A stretch of DNA of 64,000 nt, taken from Lycium barbarum (taxonomy: Eukaryota > Streptophyta > Magnoliopsida > Solanales > Solanaceae). The notes below the pieces were generated by a model, which was not told where the DNA came from, searched no databases, and was given only the letters and a program-made list of their open reading frames with translations. The stretch is from the NCBI RefSeq assembly GCF_019175385.1, contig NC_083339.1:116297601-116361600 (forward strand), in the 5' to 3' direction. Positions 23,451 to 34,301 of the stretch are shown here, one piece after another (positions within the stretch are counted from its first letter, which is position 1; each line of letters starts with the position of its first letter). The position numbers were made by a program, and so were the translations under genes.

Positions 23451-25206
23451 TACATCTCAATCGCCCCAGGATAAATGGAATAGCGAGAGCTATGAGCCTC
23501 AGATAAGACCAACTGAATCAAATCACAAATACGAGGGACGCACAGGCATCCTCTAATCCTCAAAATACCCTCAGAATCAATCACGGCCTCCTTGGCCTCA
23601 CCTCTCGAAACTCTATCTCTAATCTTGCTCAACTGAGCATCCTCAAACTGATGAGTCCTGATCCGATCCAATAAAGACGATCTCACCTCTATACAACCCA
23701 AATTCCTGCCCGGGGCTGAAATATCAAAACGGATGAAACTGTTGGCCAGAGTCTGAATCTCCATGGCCAACGGACGCTCGGAGACAATCAATTGAGCTAA
23801 ACTCCCCATACTCACTGCCTTGCGACTCAAGGCATCAGCCACCACATTGGCTTTCCCGGGATGATATAAAATAGAGATGTCATAGTCCTTCAGGAGCTCC
23901 ATCCATCGGCGCTGCCTGGTATTAAGATCTCTCTGGGTAAACACATGCTGAAGGCTATGGTGATCGATAAAAATCTCACGATGGACACCGTACAAATAAT
24001 GCATCCAAAACTTCAAAGCGAAGACTACGACCAACAACTCCAAATCATGGGTAGGGTAATTCTTCTCACGAACTTTTAACTGACGGGAAGCATAAGCTAT
24101 CACTCTACCCTCCTGCATCAACACCGCACCCAAACCCATACGGGAGGCATCACAATAGACAATGAAATCCTTGCCTTCCACAGGTAAGGATAGGATCGGG
24201 GTTGTAGTCAAAAGAAGCTTGAGCTTTTGAAAGCTCTCCTCACAATCATCTGTCTAGTTGATGGGAACATCCTTCTGGGTCAATTTGGTCAAGGACGAAG
24301 CAATGGCAGCAAAACCCTTCGCAAAGAAACGGTAATAACTGGCCAAACCCACAAAACTACGAATCTTAGTAATAGTAGTGGGCCTCGCCCAACCTCTCAC
24401 AACCTCAATCTTCTGTGAATCATCCATAATCCCCTCCTTGGACACCACATGGCCAAAGAATGCTACAGACTCCAACCAGAACTCACATTAGAAAATTTAG
24501 CAAAAAAGCTATGTTTCTTCAATAACCCAAGAACAGTACGGAGATGTCTCTCATGCTCTTCTCTACTCTTGGAATACAACAAGATGTCATCAATAAATAC
24601 AATCACAAAGGAATCAAGGAACGGCCTAAAGATGTCATTCATCAAAGTCATAAATGCAGCCAGGGCATTGGTAAGCCCGAAAGACGTCACTAGAAACTCA
24701 TAGTGGCCATATCTCGTCCAAAAGGTTGTCTTCAAAAATTCCTCCGCCCTGATCTTCAACTGGTAATACCCGGAACGCAAATTAATCTTCAAAAACACCG
24801 AAGCACCCTGAAGCTGGTCAAACAGGTCATCAATACGAGGCATAGGATAATTGTTCCGAATAGTGACCTTGTTCAACTAGCGGTAATCAATACACATCCT
24901 TATAGTCCAATCTTTCTTCTTCACGAATAACACAGGAGCACCCCAAGGGGAGACGCTAGGTCTAATGAACCCCTTGCTCAATAGATCTTGAAATTGTTCC
25001 TTAAGCTCCCTCAACTCAGTAGGTACCATCCGATATGGTGGGATGGAAATAGGACGACTGCCCGAGTCCACGTCGATACAGAAATTAATGTCGCGATCGG
25101 GTGGTATACCCGACAAATCTGACGGGAATACCTCCACGAAGTCGTTCACAATAGGGATAGACTCAAGGGGTGGAGATGTAACAGTCGTTTCATGAACATG
25201 CGCCAA
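23435..25206 (-). pseudogene. Element A reverse transcriptase and RNase H
   Basis: RT is spread over 24,877-25,206 ([19 protein letters not shown]), 24,463-24,876 ([14 protein letters not shown], catalytic [14 protein letters not shown]) and 24,254-24,475 (GLASYYRFFAKGFA). A TAG follows MCIDYR at about 24,877, and a frameshift lies near 24,470. RNase H is intact in 23,435-24,211 with Asp in YCDASRMG and Glu in HDLELL. The third position reads FIDHHSL (usually TDH) and the fourth is in ADALSRK. It ends in the integrase His pair region. Confidence 0.82.
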
Positions 25207-25357
25207 ATACGCTAAACACCCCTTACTTACTAACTTCTTCGCCCGAATGAAGGAAATGTTCTTCTTCGGGGCGGGACAAGGAGTACCTCTACGCTCAAGC
25301 CTAGGAATGTCGGCATGGCTAAGGTGACTGTCTTAGCGTGACAGTCCAAGATCGCAT
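25207..25357 (-). pseudogene. Element A protease, C-terminal piece before the element B insertion
   Basis: The minus strand encodes [12 protein letters not shown] and following residues, the end of the protease domain and RT linker. The upstream half is at 40,217-40,764. The five bases CGCAT at 25,353-25,357 are repeated at 40,217-40,221, marking the insertion point of element B. Confidence 0.75.
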
Positions 25358-27294
25358 TTTCACGACCCAATTTGGGACTGTGCGGGCATCTACCTTTACC
25401 ACCTCGGTAGGTGCACCCTCTCATTTATTATATTCACATCAATAAATAACAATTCATTTAACTGACAAATAATTAGGAATAACAGCGGAACTTCATAATA
25501 TATTCATTAACTCAAATGTACATGATTACAAACTCGATACAAATTCTCATGACCTGGTCTAGACTAGTACAAGAGAGACTAATGATTTCAGAATTACCAC
25601 TACACTCTAGGACTCAATCTCTGTCCCGAATGAAGTTGGGGGGAGGCCTTCCAGATAGGCACCGCACATTTCCGCTTCATATCAAATCAAATCTATGCCC
25701 AAAAAGGGTGTAGCAAGTGTAATATCAGTACAAGACACCCTTACTGAGTAAGTATCATAGGCCGACAATGGTTAGTAACATATATCAGTAAAGAATTAAC
25801 AGACAAACATGATACCAACTCTACCAATTCATACGTCTATCTACCGCACAATATACAACAATACCATTTTTATCATTAATTTCACTGCATTACTCACCTC
25901 AGACTCATAACAATCTTGCCACTTCCATACTATTTAATCATTCGTTTTAACCTAGTGGTCAACTCATCACTAGGACACCCATTACTCTACAACACATAAA
26001 GACTGAACGCATAGATAAGATTTAAGACAATCTATATCTACTTCATCAAGTACAACAACAAATCCAGACCCAAATACCCATCATTACCTAAGTAAGGCAA
26101 CTAACCCGAATATGTCAAGTCTGAGTATTTTCGAATCAATCCAATCATCACAATCTAATCATCAACATCTCAATCAAGTAATAATGCAATGCAGTGCAAT
26201 AATGGTATGAATGCAATGCCATGCCATGCCATGCAAATGAGGTGTACATATGTACTCCGGACGAAAATATCGACGTATCGGTAGCACAAACCAACGTGAC
26301 TCACGAATTCTAAGAGCCACCCGTCCGGGATCTTTGCCCAACAAACAGACAGGACCCTAGATCTTTGCCCTCGGGGGGAGTCTCACCGGCACTACCCTGG
26401 GAGACCCGCGGAGTCCATGCACTAACAATGATTCCGGGATATCATCGGAATTGGCCATACAACAATGATGTCGGAATAGATCATCGGACATCGGCCAACT
26501 AACAGTCACTCAAGTAAAAGTGTCTGTCAAATATCAGTTTCACACAATCAACGATTTCGAAATTGAACCTCGGACATCGGCCTTCTTAGAATTACTCAAG
26601 TAAAAGAGTTTATCAATTATCAATTTCATCTAATCAACGATTTTGGAATGAATCTTCGGATGTCGGCCTTTTTACAATCACTCAAGTAATGAGTTTATCA
26701 AAATATCAGTTTCGCTCAATCAACGATACCAGATCATCATTGGGTATCGGCCATGCATCATGAATATGAGAGAATGTGTGCAATGCATATGTAAATCAAT
26801 CAAGTTCAATATCACAAGTACCATAATGAGGTACACCGATAATATATCCAAGTACAAATACCAACAACGGATATGTCAATTCTATCCAAATCAAAACAAA
26901 ACAAAATTCGATATCTACCAAATGCATATGGAATCAAGCCAGCATAATAGAACAATCAAGCACACATAACGGGATGGCTAGTCCCAACACACATAGCAAA
27001 TCAATCAGTTGATACACGCCATACCACTTCCTTACCTCAGCCTATTACTTCAGAACAAGAATCACACCCCATACTCGAAGTTATCTGTCACATCTGATTT
27101 AGAACCAAATAGCAACCGTGGGTGCATTTTATCCTTTCGTTTAACAGTTAGATTCACCACAAATAACATAAATCAATTAATCACGTATTATAAGAAGTTT
27201 TAATCATTAGACATAAGATAGGTTCCGTCTGCTACTCCCAAGTCACATAAATCCACCGATAATCAAGGAAAACCACATCAATACCTAAGGAATC

Positions 27295-29785
27295 TGTCAC
27301 GACCCAACCCGCCATGACTGGCACCCATCTAAATCCTAGTGGGCGAACCAACATACAACTACCTATCCAACTAATCCGGTTTTATATTAATCCAGCTAAA
27401 TAATTATTACTCATTTAACAACAAAAGAACAAGTAAATCATGCCATAAATACTGTAGTATGTGCGGAAGTTCTAACTATTACAATCCCCAAAATCCGAAA
27501 GTCATCGTATAGGACTCTAAGACAAAAACATGTCTAAGAATCTAAGCCAAAAACATGTCTAAGAATCTGAAGTCTAACAAGTAAGTAATTCATAATCTCT
27601 AGAGTACGAAAAGACATCATAGCAAAAAGATCTCCGGGCGGCCTGGCATGGAAAAAGCTCACCCCAAAATCCGTCAGCAAATAACCTCCACGCTAGATGT
27701 GAGGACGATCAGTGGTCTCTATAGCAAAATCTGCACTCAAAGAATGCAGCAAGGTAGTATCAGTACAAACACTATGTACCGGGAAGCATCATAGGTCAAC
27801 TAAGATTAGTATCATGTATATTTCATAAAATCAATAGAATAAAATAAGCCAATCAACAGTCATGAATATCACTAAACCACAACAAGTCAACCAAGAACAA
27901 TCACAATCAATCACCAAGATGTCAAGCATCATAATCGCGTAAGTCAACAACGTAAATAGATTTACCACAAATATCGCACGCATTGTACATACATGCTAGC
28001 TGATGTCTTAGCTCAGTAGTCATGACCTGCAGGGGTCCCATGGTGTCCATGTACTAGTCGTTCCGGAACACTCCTCGGACCCGAGCACAACTTTCGCTCC
28101 GGAACGAACCTCGGACGCTGGACATATCAATATACCTCTCGTTTTCGGAACTAACCTCGGACCACGAGCCCATAATCTAGGTCATATAAGTGTCTTTCCA
28201 TGCCTTTTACAGAACAGTATTTCTTACCTTTCCAATATCAAGAATTCAACTAATCATTCCATATCACAATACCCTTGAGAAGATTATATAAGCTTCTCAT
28301 CACAACACATCCACTGTAGATTTAATCACACAGAAATAATGGTATGGAACCTACACAATCAATCAATCACATTCACATACGAATTGACCACACAATACCA
28401 TGCATGAAATCCCATACGAAAGTTAATAGTATACCACTTCAACGAATAGATCATAATGCTGCATCTCTTCCGAGACCGGGACCTTTTATCATGACTTCTG
28501 CTCGTTGCATACCTTGATCCACTACTGTACGGATAGCTTTTGCTGCTGCGGTTTGAGCAGCAAAAGGTGTTCCTCTTCTCGTACCTTTGAATCCAGAAGT
28601 ACTAGCAGAGGACCAAGAAACTACTCGACCCCATACATCTGTAACAGTGACAATGGTATTATTGAAACTTGCTTGCATGCTTTCTCTTAAGGAGATCACC
28701 AAACATACAATCAACTAACCAAAGTCTAACTTAAGTAAATCGTAACCTACCTCAAGGTAGAGCTGGAACAATGCCTATCACTCTGCTACAACCTTTCCTT
28801 TTCTCAAAGCCTCAATACGTTCGCGATCTAAAAATAGAAGGCTCAATGAGTCACATTGCTCAATATGAAAATACCAAGGCAAAAAATACCCTTCCCTCTC
28901 CCTATTCTAAGGGTGGATGACTTCCTAGGTGATCAACAACCTACAAAGCCCCTAATATTCATAAACCATCAATTTATACCACATTCTATCAAACATTCCC
29001 ATTACAAAAAGTTTTCTATGGAAAAGACACCATTTTTATAGAACCCTAGGTCTCAATCACTTAGTTTACTATTCTAAATGTTCAATTTATGACAAATAAC
29101 AACTAATCAATCCATTTAAAAGATAAATACGCGTTAATAATCCCAACCCGTCAAGTTTAGAAGGTTTATTGATATTCTAGGATTCCTACTTCACTTTCAC
29201 CATTAAAGACCCATGAAGATGATTACAATAACGGAGGGAATGGAAAGCAGAGAGACTTACCTTTTAAGGTTAACTTGCCCTCGCTTGAAAATCCTCTCTA
29301 GGTGTTTGTGGGAAAGTGTGTTGGTGTGTTATTAATGAACATATAAAACTAAGGCATTAAAACCCGATTCTGCCTTCCCGTCGTAGCGGTCCCACTATAG
29401 CGGCCAAGCCACCGCTATAGCGAACCCATGATAAATTCGCTCACCGCAATAACGATCACCACCCTGCTATAGCGGCATCGCCGTAGCAGCCAATGGCCCA
29501 CCACAACATCCCCAAGAGAAAGTGGCTGGCTGTTGGAAGCGATCAGCCCACCGCTACAGCGGTACCGCTGCAGCGGTACTCCCACCACCACAGCGGTGCA
29601 TTTTGGGTAGTAAGCTCGATTTTCTGTCCAGTTTTCCCCCTATCGCCCCACATTTCATCCAAGGTCTCAAAAACACAACACAAAACATGCATATATATAC
29701 AAAAAGATGCCCTACAAATCCACACGTAGCCTCAAAATTCTCGATGGAGTCCTAAATTCCCATAACAACCGGAAGGGTCGTTACA
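27295..29785 (-). repeat. Solo LTR inside the LTR of element B
   Basis: Ends are TGTCACGACCCAACCCGCC and AGGGTCGTTACA. GAATC precedes (27,290-27,294) and follows (29,786-29,790). It carries a GCTATAGCGG-type palindrome cluster (29,380-29,600) and a plastid rps11 fragment. The orientation is taken from the LTR ends, which match those of A and B. There is no internal region, so it arose by LTR-LTR recombination. Confidence 0.86.
28410..28680 (-). pseudogene. rps11: Plastid-derived rps11 fragment (ribosomal protein S11)
   Basis: The minus strand encodes about 75 residues with the S11 core: [29 protein letters not shown] and [13 protein letters not shown]. These are characteristic of chloroplast S11. 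Homology continues past a stop through SGILLTFV to about 28,410. The N-terminus and C-terminus of the gene are missing. Substitutions (such as VWGR in place of VRGR) and two stops near the end show it is a pseudogene. It is a nuclear insertion of plastid DNA, here carried in an LTR. Confidence 0.86.
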
Positions 29786-30821
29786 GAATCTACAGGCCAC
29801 AAGTACCAACCTAGAATTTCATCCCAAATTTTCGATCTCCTACACATGCATTCTCTATTACTTCTACCACAACGATACGGGAAACTAACCTGAGTCTACC
29901 AAGGGGAAGCCATAACCTACCTCATAGCCGAGCGGGTGCCATGAACATCCATTGATTCTTTTAATATATCGCCACATCGTAATCCTCATGAAATAGTTTG
30001 GAGACAACCATGTTACCCAAGATTAATGCTTTCCACTTGAATCCTTCATAAGAGATTTGGATTAATAGAGAGGTTTGGGGGTCTTAACCCACCTCTAGTT
30101 TTCTTCTATACCAAAGCTAAGAGATTTTCCGATTTTCAAGCTTATATTTGGAAAGAACCCATTTCCAAAGATCCATATAAGAATCTATTTTCAAAGGAAA
30201 AGGAGTGTAGAGATCTAGGTTATTAGTTCATTTTTGGTGAAGGACATGGGAGGTGGCGAGAGAATTTTAAGGGAAAATGGTGCTACCTCATCACTCTTCC
30301 AACTCTAGGTTACTTGAAATACCCACTTGATGATTCTCTAGGTGAATATGTTTAGGAGTAATTTCTTAGGTGGAAGGAGGGTTGGAGGGTGTTAGAAGGA
30401 TTTATTAGGAATAAAAATCTCATTTCTTTGCTTTCCCACCGAACTGGGCGGTTGGGATTTAGGGTTTTGGAAAAATGGGACAATTTCTGAAATGATCCCT
30501 TAAATAGGGAAATTCACTGTGCGATACCGCCCCAGCGGTAAGTTTATCGCTTCTGCGGTACCGCTAGGGCGGCTAGTATGCCGCTACGGTGGTTGTGCGG
30601 CCATATGCGCTTACTGCTATAGCCTTTAGTACATCGCTGTAGCATCAATACAACCGCTATAGCGGTCAAGTTCGGTCTGTTCGCCCACGTTTCTATTCCT
30701 TACGCGATGCGTACAACGATCTTGGTTTGGCTTGAAAGGTCTCCAAGATGTGACTAGATGGAGACACTGTTAAGGGGTTATAGTCGTCGCCTTCCTTCGA
30801 ATGACGAAACGGGTTGTTACA

Positions 30822-32408
30822 TCAAATACCAACTGAACAACGGTTCGTCCCCGAATGGTAAGGGAATGAACCAAAGCTGACGGGTGACGCATCCCGTGGC
30901 CAGGACTTACTAGTACTATCTTACTCTCATATTTCAAGTCTAACAGGAAGGAACAGGGCGAATAACGTAGTCGGGAACCCTTTGTGACTTAGCACTTCTT
31001 AGACATAACTCAATGGAATCTCCTGTTTATCATGGCATTCCGTTTTCACATATCCCCCCTTGTACCGGTGATCGTTGCCATTTTCCATAACTAAATATTG
31101 AAATCCGAGCAGGTTCGGAGCCAATTGAATCCCAAAAGCTCCACAAAGTATCAAGGCAAGGAGAATATAATTTCAATGGTGATTTGTAAGAGGCCTGCTA
31201 TGAGATGTGAGGCTTGAGTATACCCCAACGTATCAAGAACTTCACGAACGGAATTGTAAACCGCTATAGCGGTTACCTTACCGCCAGGACGGTACCGCCA
31301 CAGCGCCAGAACTGGCTGCCGCAGCGGTCACTCGAGAAACCCAGGGCACCGCCACAATGGTACCTCTATCGCCATGGCGTTTTCCCTGCAGTGGCTTCGT
31401 TGCCGCCATAGCGGTCTCGCTGGCAGAATATTAAGGGACAACAGTCCCTTTTTCTTCATTACCCATTCCCACCAATTCGAAAAACCTCTCTATATTCCTC
31501 AAAACTCGTACTCCCACTTTACTCCTAATCACATTAAAACTCTACCAACCACCCATTCTCACTACTTAACACAAGTCAGCCTCCCCAAACACCCACTTTC
31601 TCTTACCCAGAAGGAAAGAAGAAGGAGGAGAAGAAGAACAGCCAAAGCAAAGAATCTATCTCCATTCACTACTTTACTACAAGATCAGGTAACATTTCAT
31701 TTCCTCCTTGCTCCATAGTTAATCAACAACATTTCACTCTAAATAACAACCTAAGGGTTGGGATTTTTTTGGTACCACAAGTTGGGTTTTTTTGAAACTT
31801 AGGTAAACACACAATTTGGATGAATTTTTAAAGTAATCTGAACTAGTTAATCGTTAGGATAGCATTCTTTTCACACTTAGCGTGATTATAACATAGATTT
31901 GAGCCGTAAAACTTAAGCATAGTAAAGAATAATTCTTGAAATAGATTCTGGGGTTTTTCTTAAAATTTGGGCCAGTTTATTGTTAGAATAGCACCCCAAT
32001 TGGTTTTAAACTTCATGCATACTGGTTTTCTCCCCAATCCGTTCTTTAAAATAAGTTTTTGATCCAAAAAGTAGGGTTCGAAATCTGGAAATTTTGGGTT
32101 GCTGTCGGGTAAGGTGATACCGCTACAACGGTTCATTGACCGCTACAGCGGTGCTGCCGTAGTGCTCTGTTGGCCGTTGTGGCAGTGCATCATAGAAATT
32201 TGGTGTCCGTTTTGACGGTTGTTGTCCAGCCATTGCGGTACCGCCATGGCGGTCTGCAGACAGCTGTGGCGGTTGCTGCAGATTCTGCAGCTGTGCATTT
32301 CGCTGCCAGACACTCTTTTACTCAATTTTTTGCTTTGATTCTTGCTAGAATGACATGCAACTAATAAGTCTTAAGAATTGACACGCTTCTAATTTCCTTG
32401 CAGGCACA
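30822..32408 (+). other. Element B internal region upstream of the antisense ORF
   Basis: Bases 30,822-31,210 are the minus-strand 3' end of the internal region. GCGGT/ACCGC palindromes lie at 31,255-31,420 and 32,110-32,285. A GT donor context (ATCAG|GTAACA at 31,689) and an acceptor (TTCCTTGCAG|GC, AG at 32,402-32,403) suggest a 715 bp 5' UTR intron just before the ATG at 32,409. This intron is an inference. Confidence 0.45.
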
Positions 32409-33764
32409 ATGGCTAAAAATGAGGAACAAGAACCTCAAATCCAAGGGGCAGTGCCCCAGAACGAAGAAATGCCCGTTTACGACAAACTCCCCACTCGCCA
32501 GAGTAAACGGCTACATATGAAACAGAGGTCCATTCCTTTATTATTGGAGTGGGGTTTTGACATGACAAATGTGGAAAGCCGGGCTCCGAATTTCTGAAAC
32601 AGGTTGGTGTCGACCAAGTGGACTCGCTTGGTCCGAAACCCGGGAGATTGCAATGAGTCTTGGGTAAGGGAGTTCTATGCTATGTTGCCTTCGGTTGACT
32701 GGGATGTCCCTAGCCTGGTGATTATAATAAAGGGCACTCCCGTGAAAGTAGGGTCAAGGGATATCAACCGAATTTATCGACTGGATAATCATCCCGAGGA
32801 GCCTTACGAGGAGAACGCGGCGGAGACGGATTTCATATGGTTTGCCACGTAGTTGGTGCAGGCGAGTGATACATCGAAGGTTTCCTGGGCTCTTGGTAGG
32901 GGAGCGATATATAGTGACCGTTTTACTGCTGAGGCCAAGAGATGGCTGCTTATTGTTTGCCGCCGGGTTCGCCCTTCCTTAAACACTCATGATGTGTCCT
33001 ATGCCCGTGCCCTTGTTATTGCTTACGTCCTTGCCGACATTCCCAAAAATGTGGAGGCGCAAGTCATTGCTGAGTGGAAGAGGTTTACGGAAAAAGGTGG
33101 GGGAAGCTTGACGTTCCCCTCTTTGATCACATTCTTGTGCTAGAAAGCTAAGGTTCCAGAGAAGGACGATGATGATTGGGTCCAGCCTAATGCCTCTTTC
33201 CATCCGTTGAAGGCGAAGGGTCATGGGACCATGATTGTCAGCCGGAAGAGGAGGAAGGTAGATGATGCAAGCGAAGGGGGAAGCGGAGCTGGGGCTGACG
33301 CTGGTGAGGGGGATGATGCTGAGATTTGGGTTCCTCATGTCCAGGGTCCCTTTGAGCGTATAGATACGCGCTTTGATGATATAGAGGCCATGTTCCGGGC
33401 AATGACCATGCCTTCTGGTCGTTCCAGTTCATCAGGTGCTGCTGCTAGTTACCGCACCCAGCGGGAGATGAACGGGTATTTTGATACCCAGATACAAATG
33501 AGTAAGTCACTCACGGGCCTCCAGACTGCCTACACCACCCTGGATAAGAACCATGGTGAGCATCGCATCAAGTTTTGGAGGGTTTCTAAAGGGATGTGTG
33601 GTAAAATGTACCCCAACGTGCTGCTGCCAGTGGAGGATGATGATGACTCCGAGCAGTACTGCTTCGAGAATGGTCCCCGTGAGGATGGTGATCAGGGCGG
33701 TTTAGATAGTGTTGGAGGTGACGACTCCGATGATGATGGCACGACTACCATGCGTAGAGCCTAG
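32409..33764 (+). pseudogene. 'Putative plant transposon protein' ORF in element B, with three in-frame stops
   Basis: One reading frame of 452 codons is interrupted only by TGA 32,595, TAG 32,850 and TAG 33,141; no frameshift is needed. The middle matches the plant transposon-protein domain often annotated in Solanaceae repeats: SWVREFYAMLPSVDWDVP, then AKRWLLIVCRRVRPSLNTHD, ARALVIAYVLADIP and AQVIAEWKRFTEKGGG. A basic KRRK lies near 33,245, possibly a nuclear signal, and the C-terminus is acidic (EDDDDSEQ). All three stops could come from C-to-T changes (CGA and CAG). Its biochemical role is unknown. It runs against the LTR orientation. Confidence 0.7.
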
Positions 33765-34296
33765 AGATTTCCCTCCTCCTTGTTATTGTGCTTGGTTTCC
33801 CTTGTGGGGCCTTTCTTTCTGGACGATCTTTTGTTAGTTTGCCTCTTTCTTTTCGGATAATTTTGTTTTTAGTTTTTGGTTGGCCTGGTTTATGGCTAAT
33901 GTTTGGATAATTTGTTTGGATGTTGAACTATTTAGCTTTCTTGTTTTTCATAATGGTAGTTGGTTTTGTAGTAGTGACTTGAGTGTTTCTTGCCCTCGTC
34001 TGGCTCATTTTTATACAACTGTTGGTTGGCCAAGCTGCTGCTTTTATCTGATCTGTTGAAGAATAAAACAGGGGAAATGGACTGGAAAAATAGGGAAAGG
34101 TTCAGGTCTCTGAACCTAGCAGGTACTGCCTTGGCGGCAAGGAAGCCACAGGGGAGGTCCAAGGATGAATTGGCTTCACCGCTGCAGCGGTTGCCCTTTT
34201 GTTGTAGCGGTATCTCCGCAGTGGTGCACTGACCGCTGTGGAGATGTGCCTGGCTGTGGCATCACGCTATGCCCGAATTTCTCTCGCATTTGAAGT
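33765..34296 (+). other. Downstream flank of the antisense ORF
   Basis: T-rich stretch with no gene; GT-rich sequence at 33,780-33,990 would suit a 3' UTR. A palindrome pair (CACCGCTGCAGCGGTTGCC) lies at 34,176-34,194. It ends at the CTAAC target-site duplication of the solo LTR. Confidence 0.4.
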
Positions 34297-34301
34297 CTAA
34301 C

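Larger units (their letters stand above)
25358..30821 (-). repeat. 3' LTR of element B, interrupted by a solo LTR
   Basis: The two parts, 25,358-27,294 and 29,791-30,821, align in order with 37,186-40,216. For example, GGATCTTTGCCC, ATTTGGATTAATAGAGAGG and TTCGGTCTGTTCGCCC occur in both. The two halves are rejoined by the GAATC duplication. Confidence 0.86.

Noticed and set aside
28451..28714. Functional S11 ribosomal protein gene
   Set aside because: Both ends of the gene are missing, it has stops and substitutions, and it sits in a solo LTR.
31214..31718. Plus ORFs upstream of the antisense gene
   Set aside because: They lie in the palindrome cluster and a C-rich leader, lack similarity to known proteins, and probably belong to the 5' UTR.
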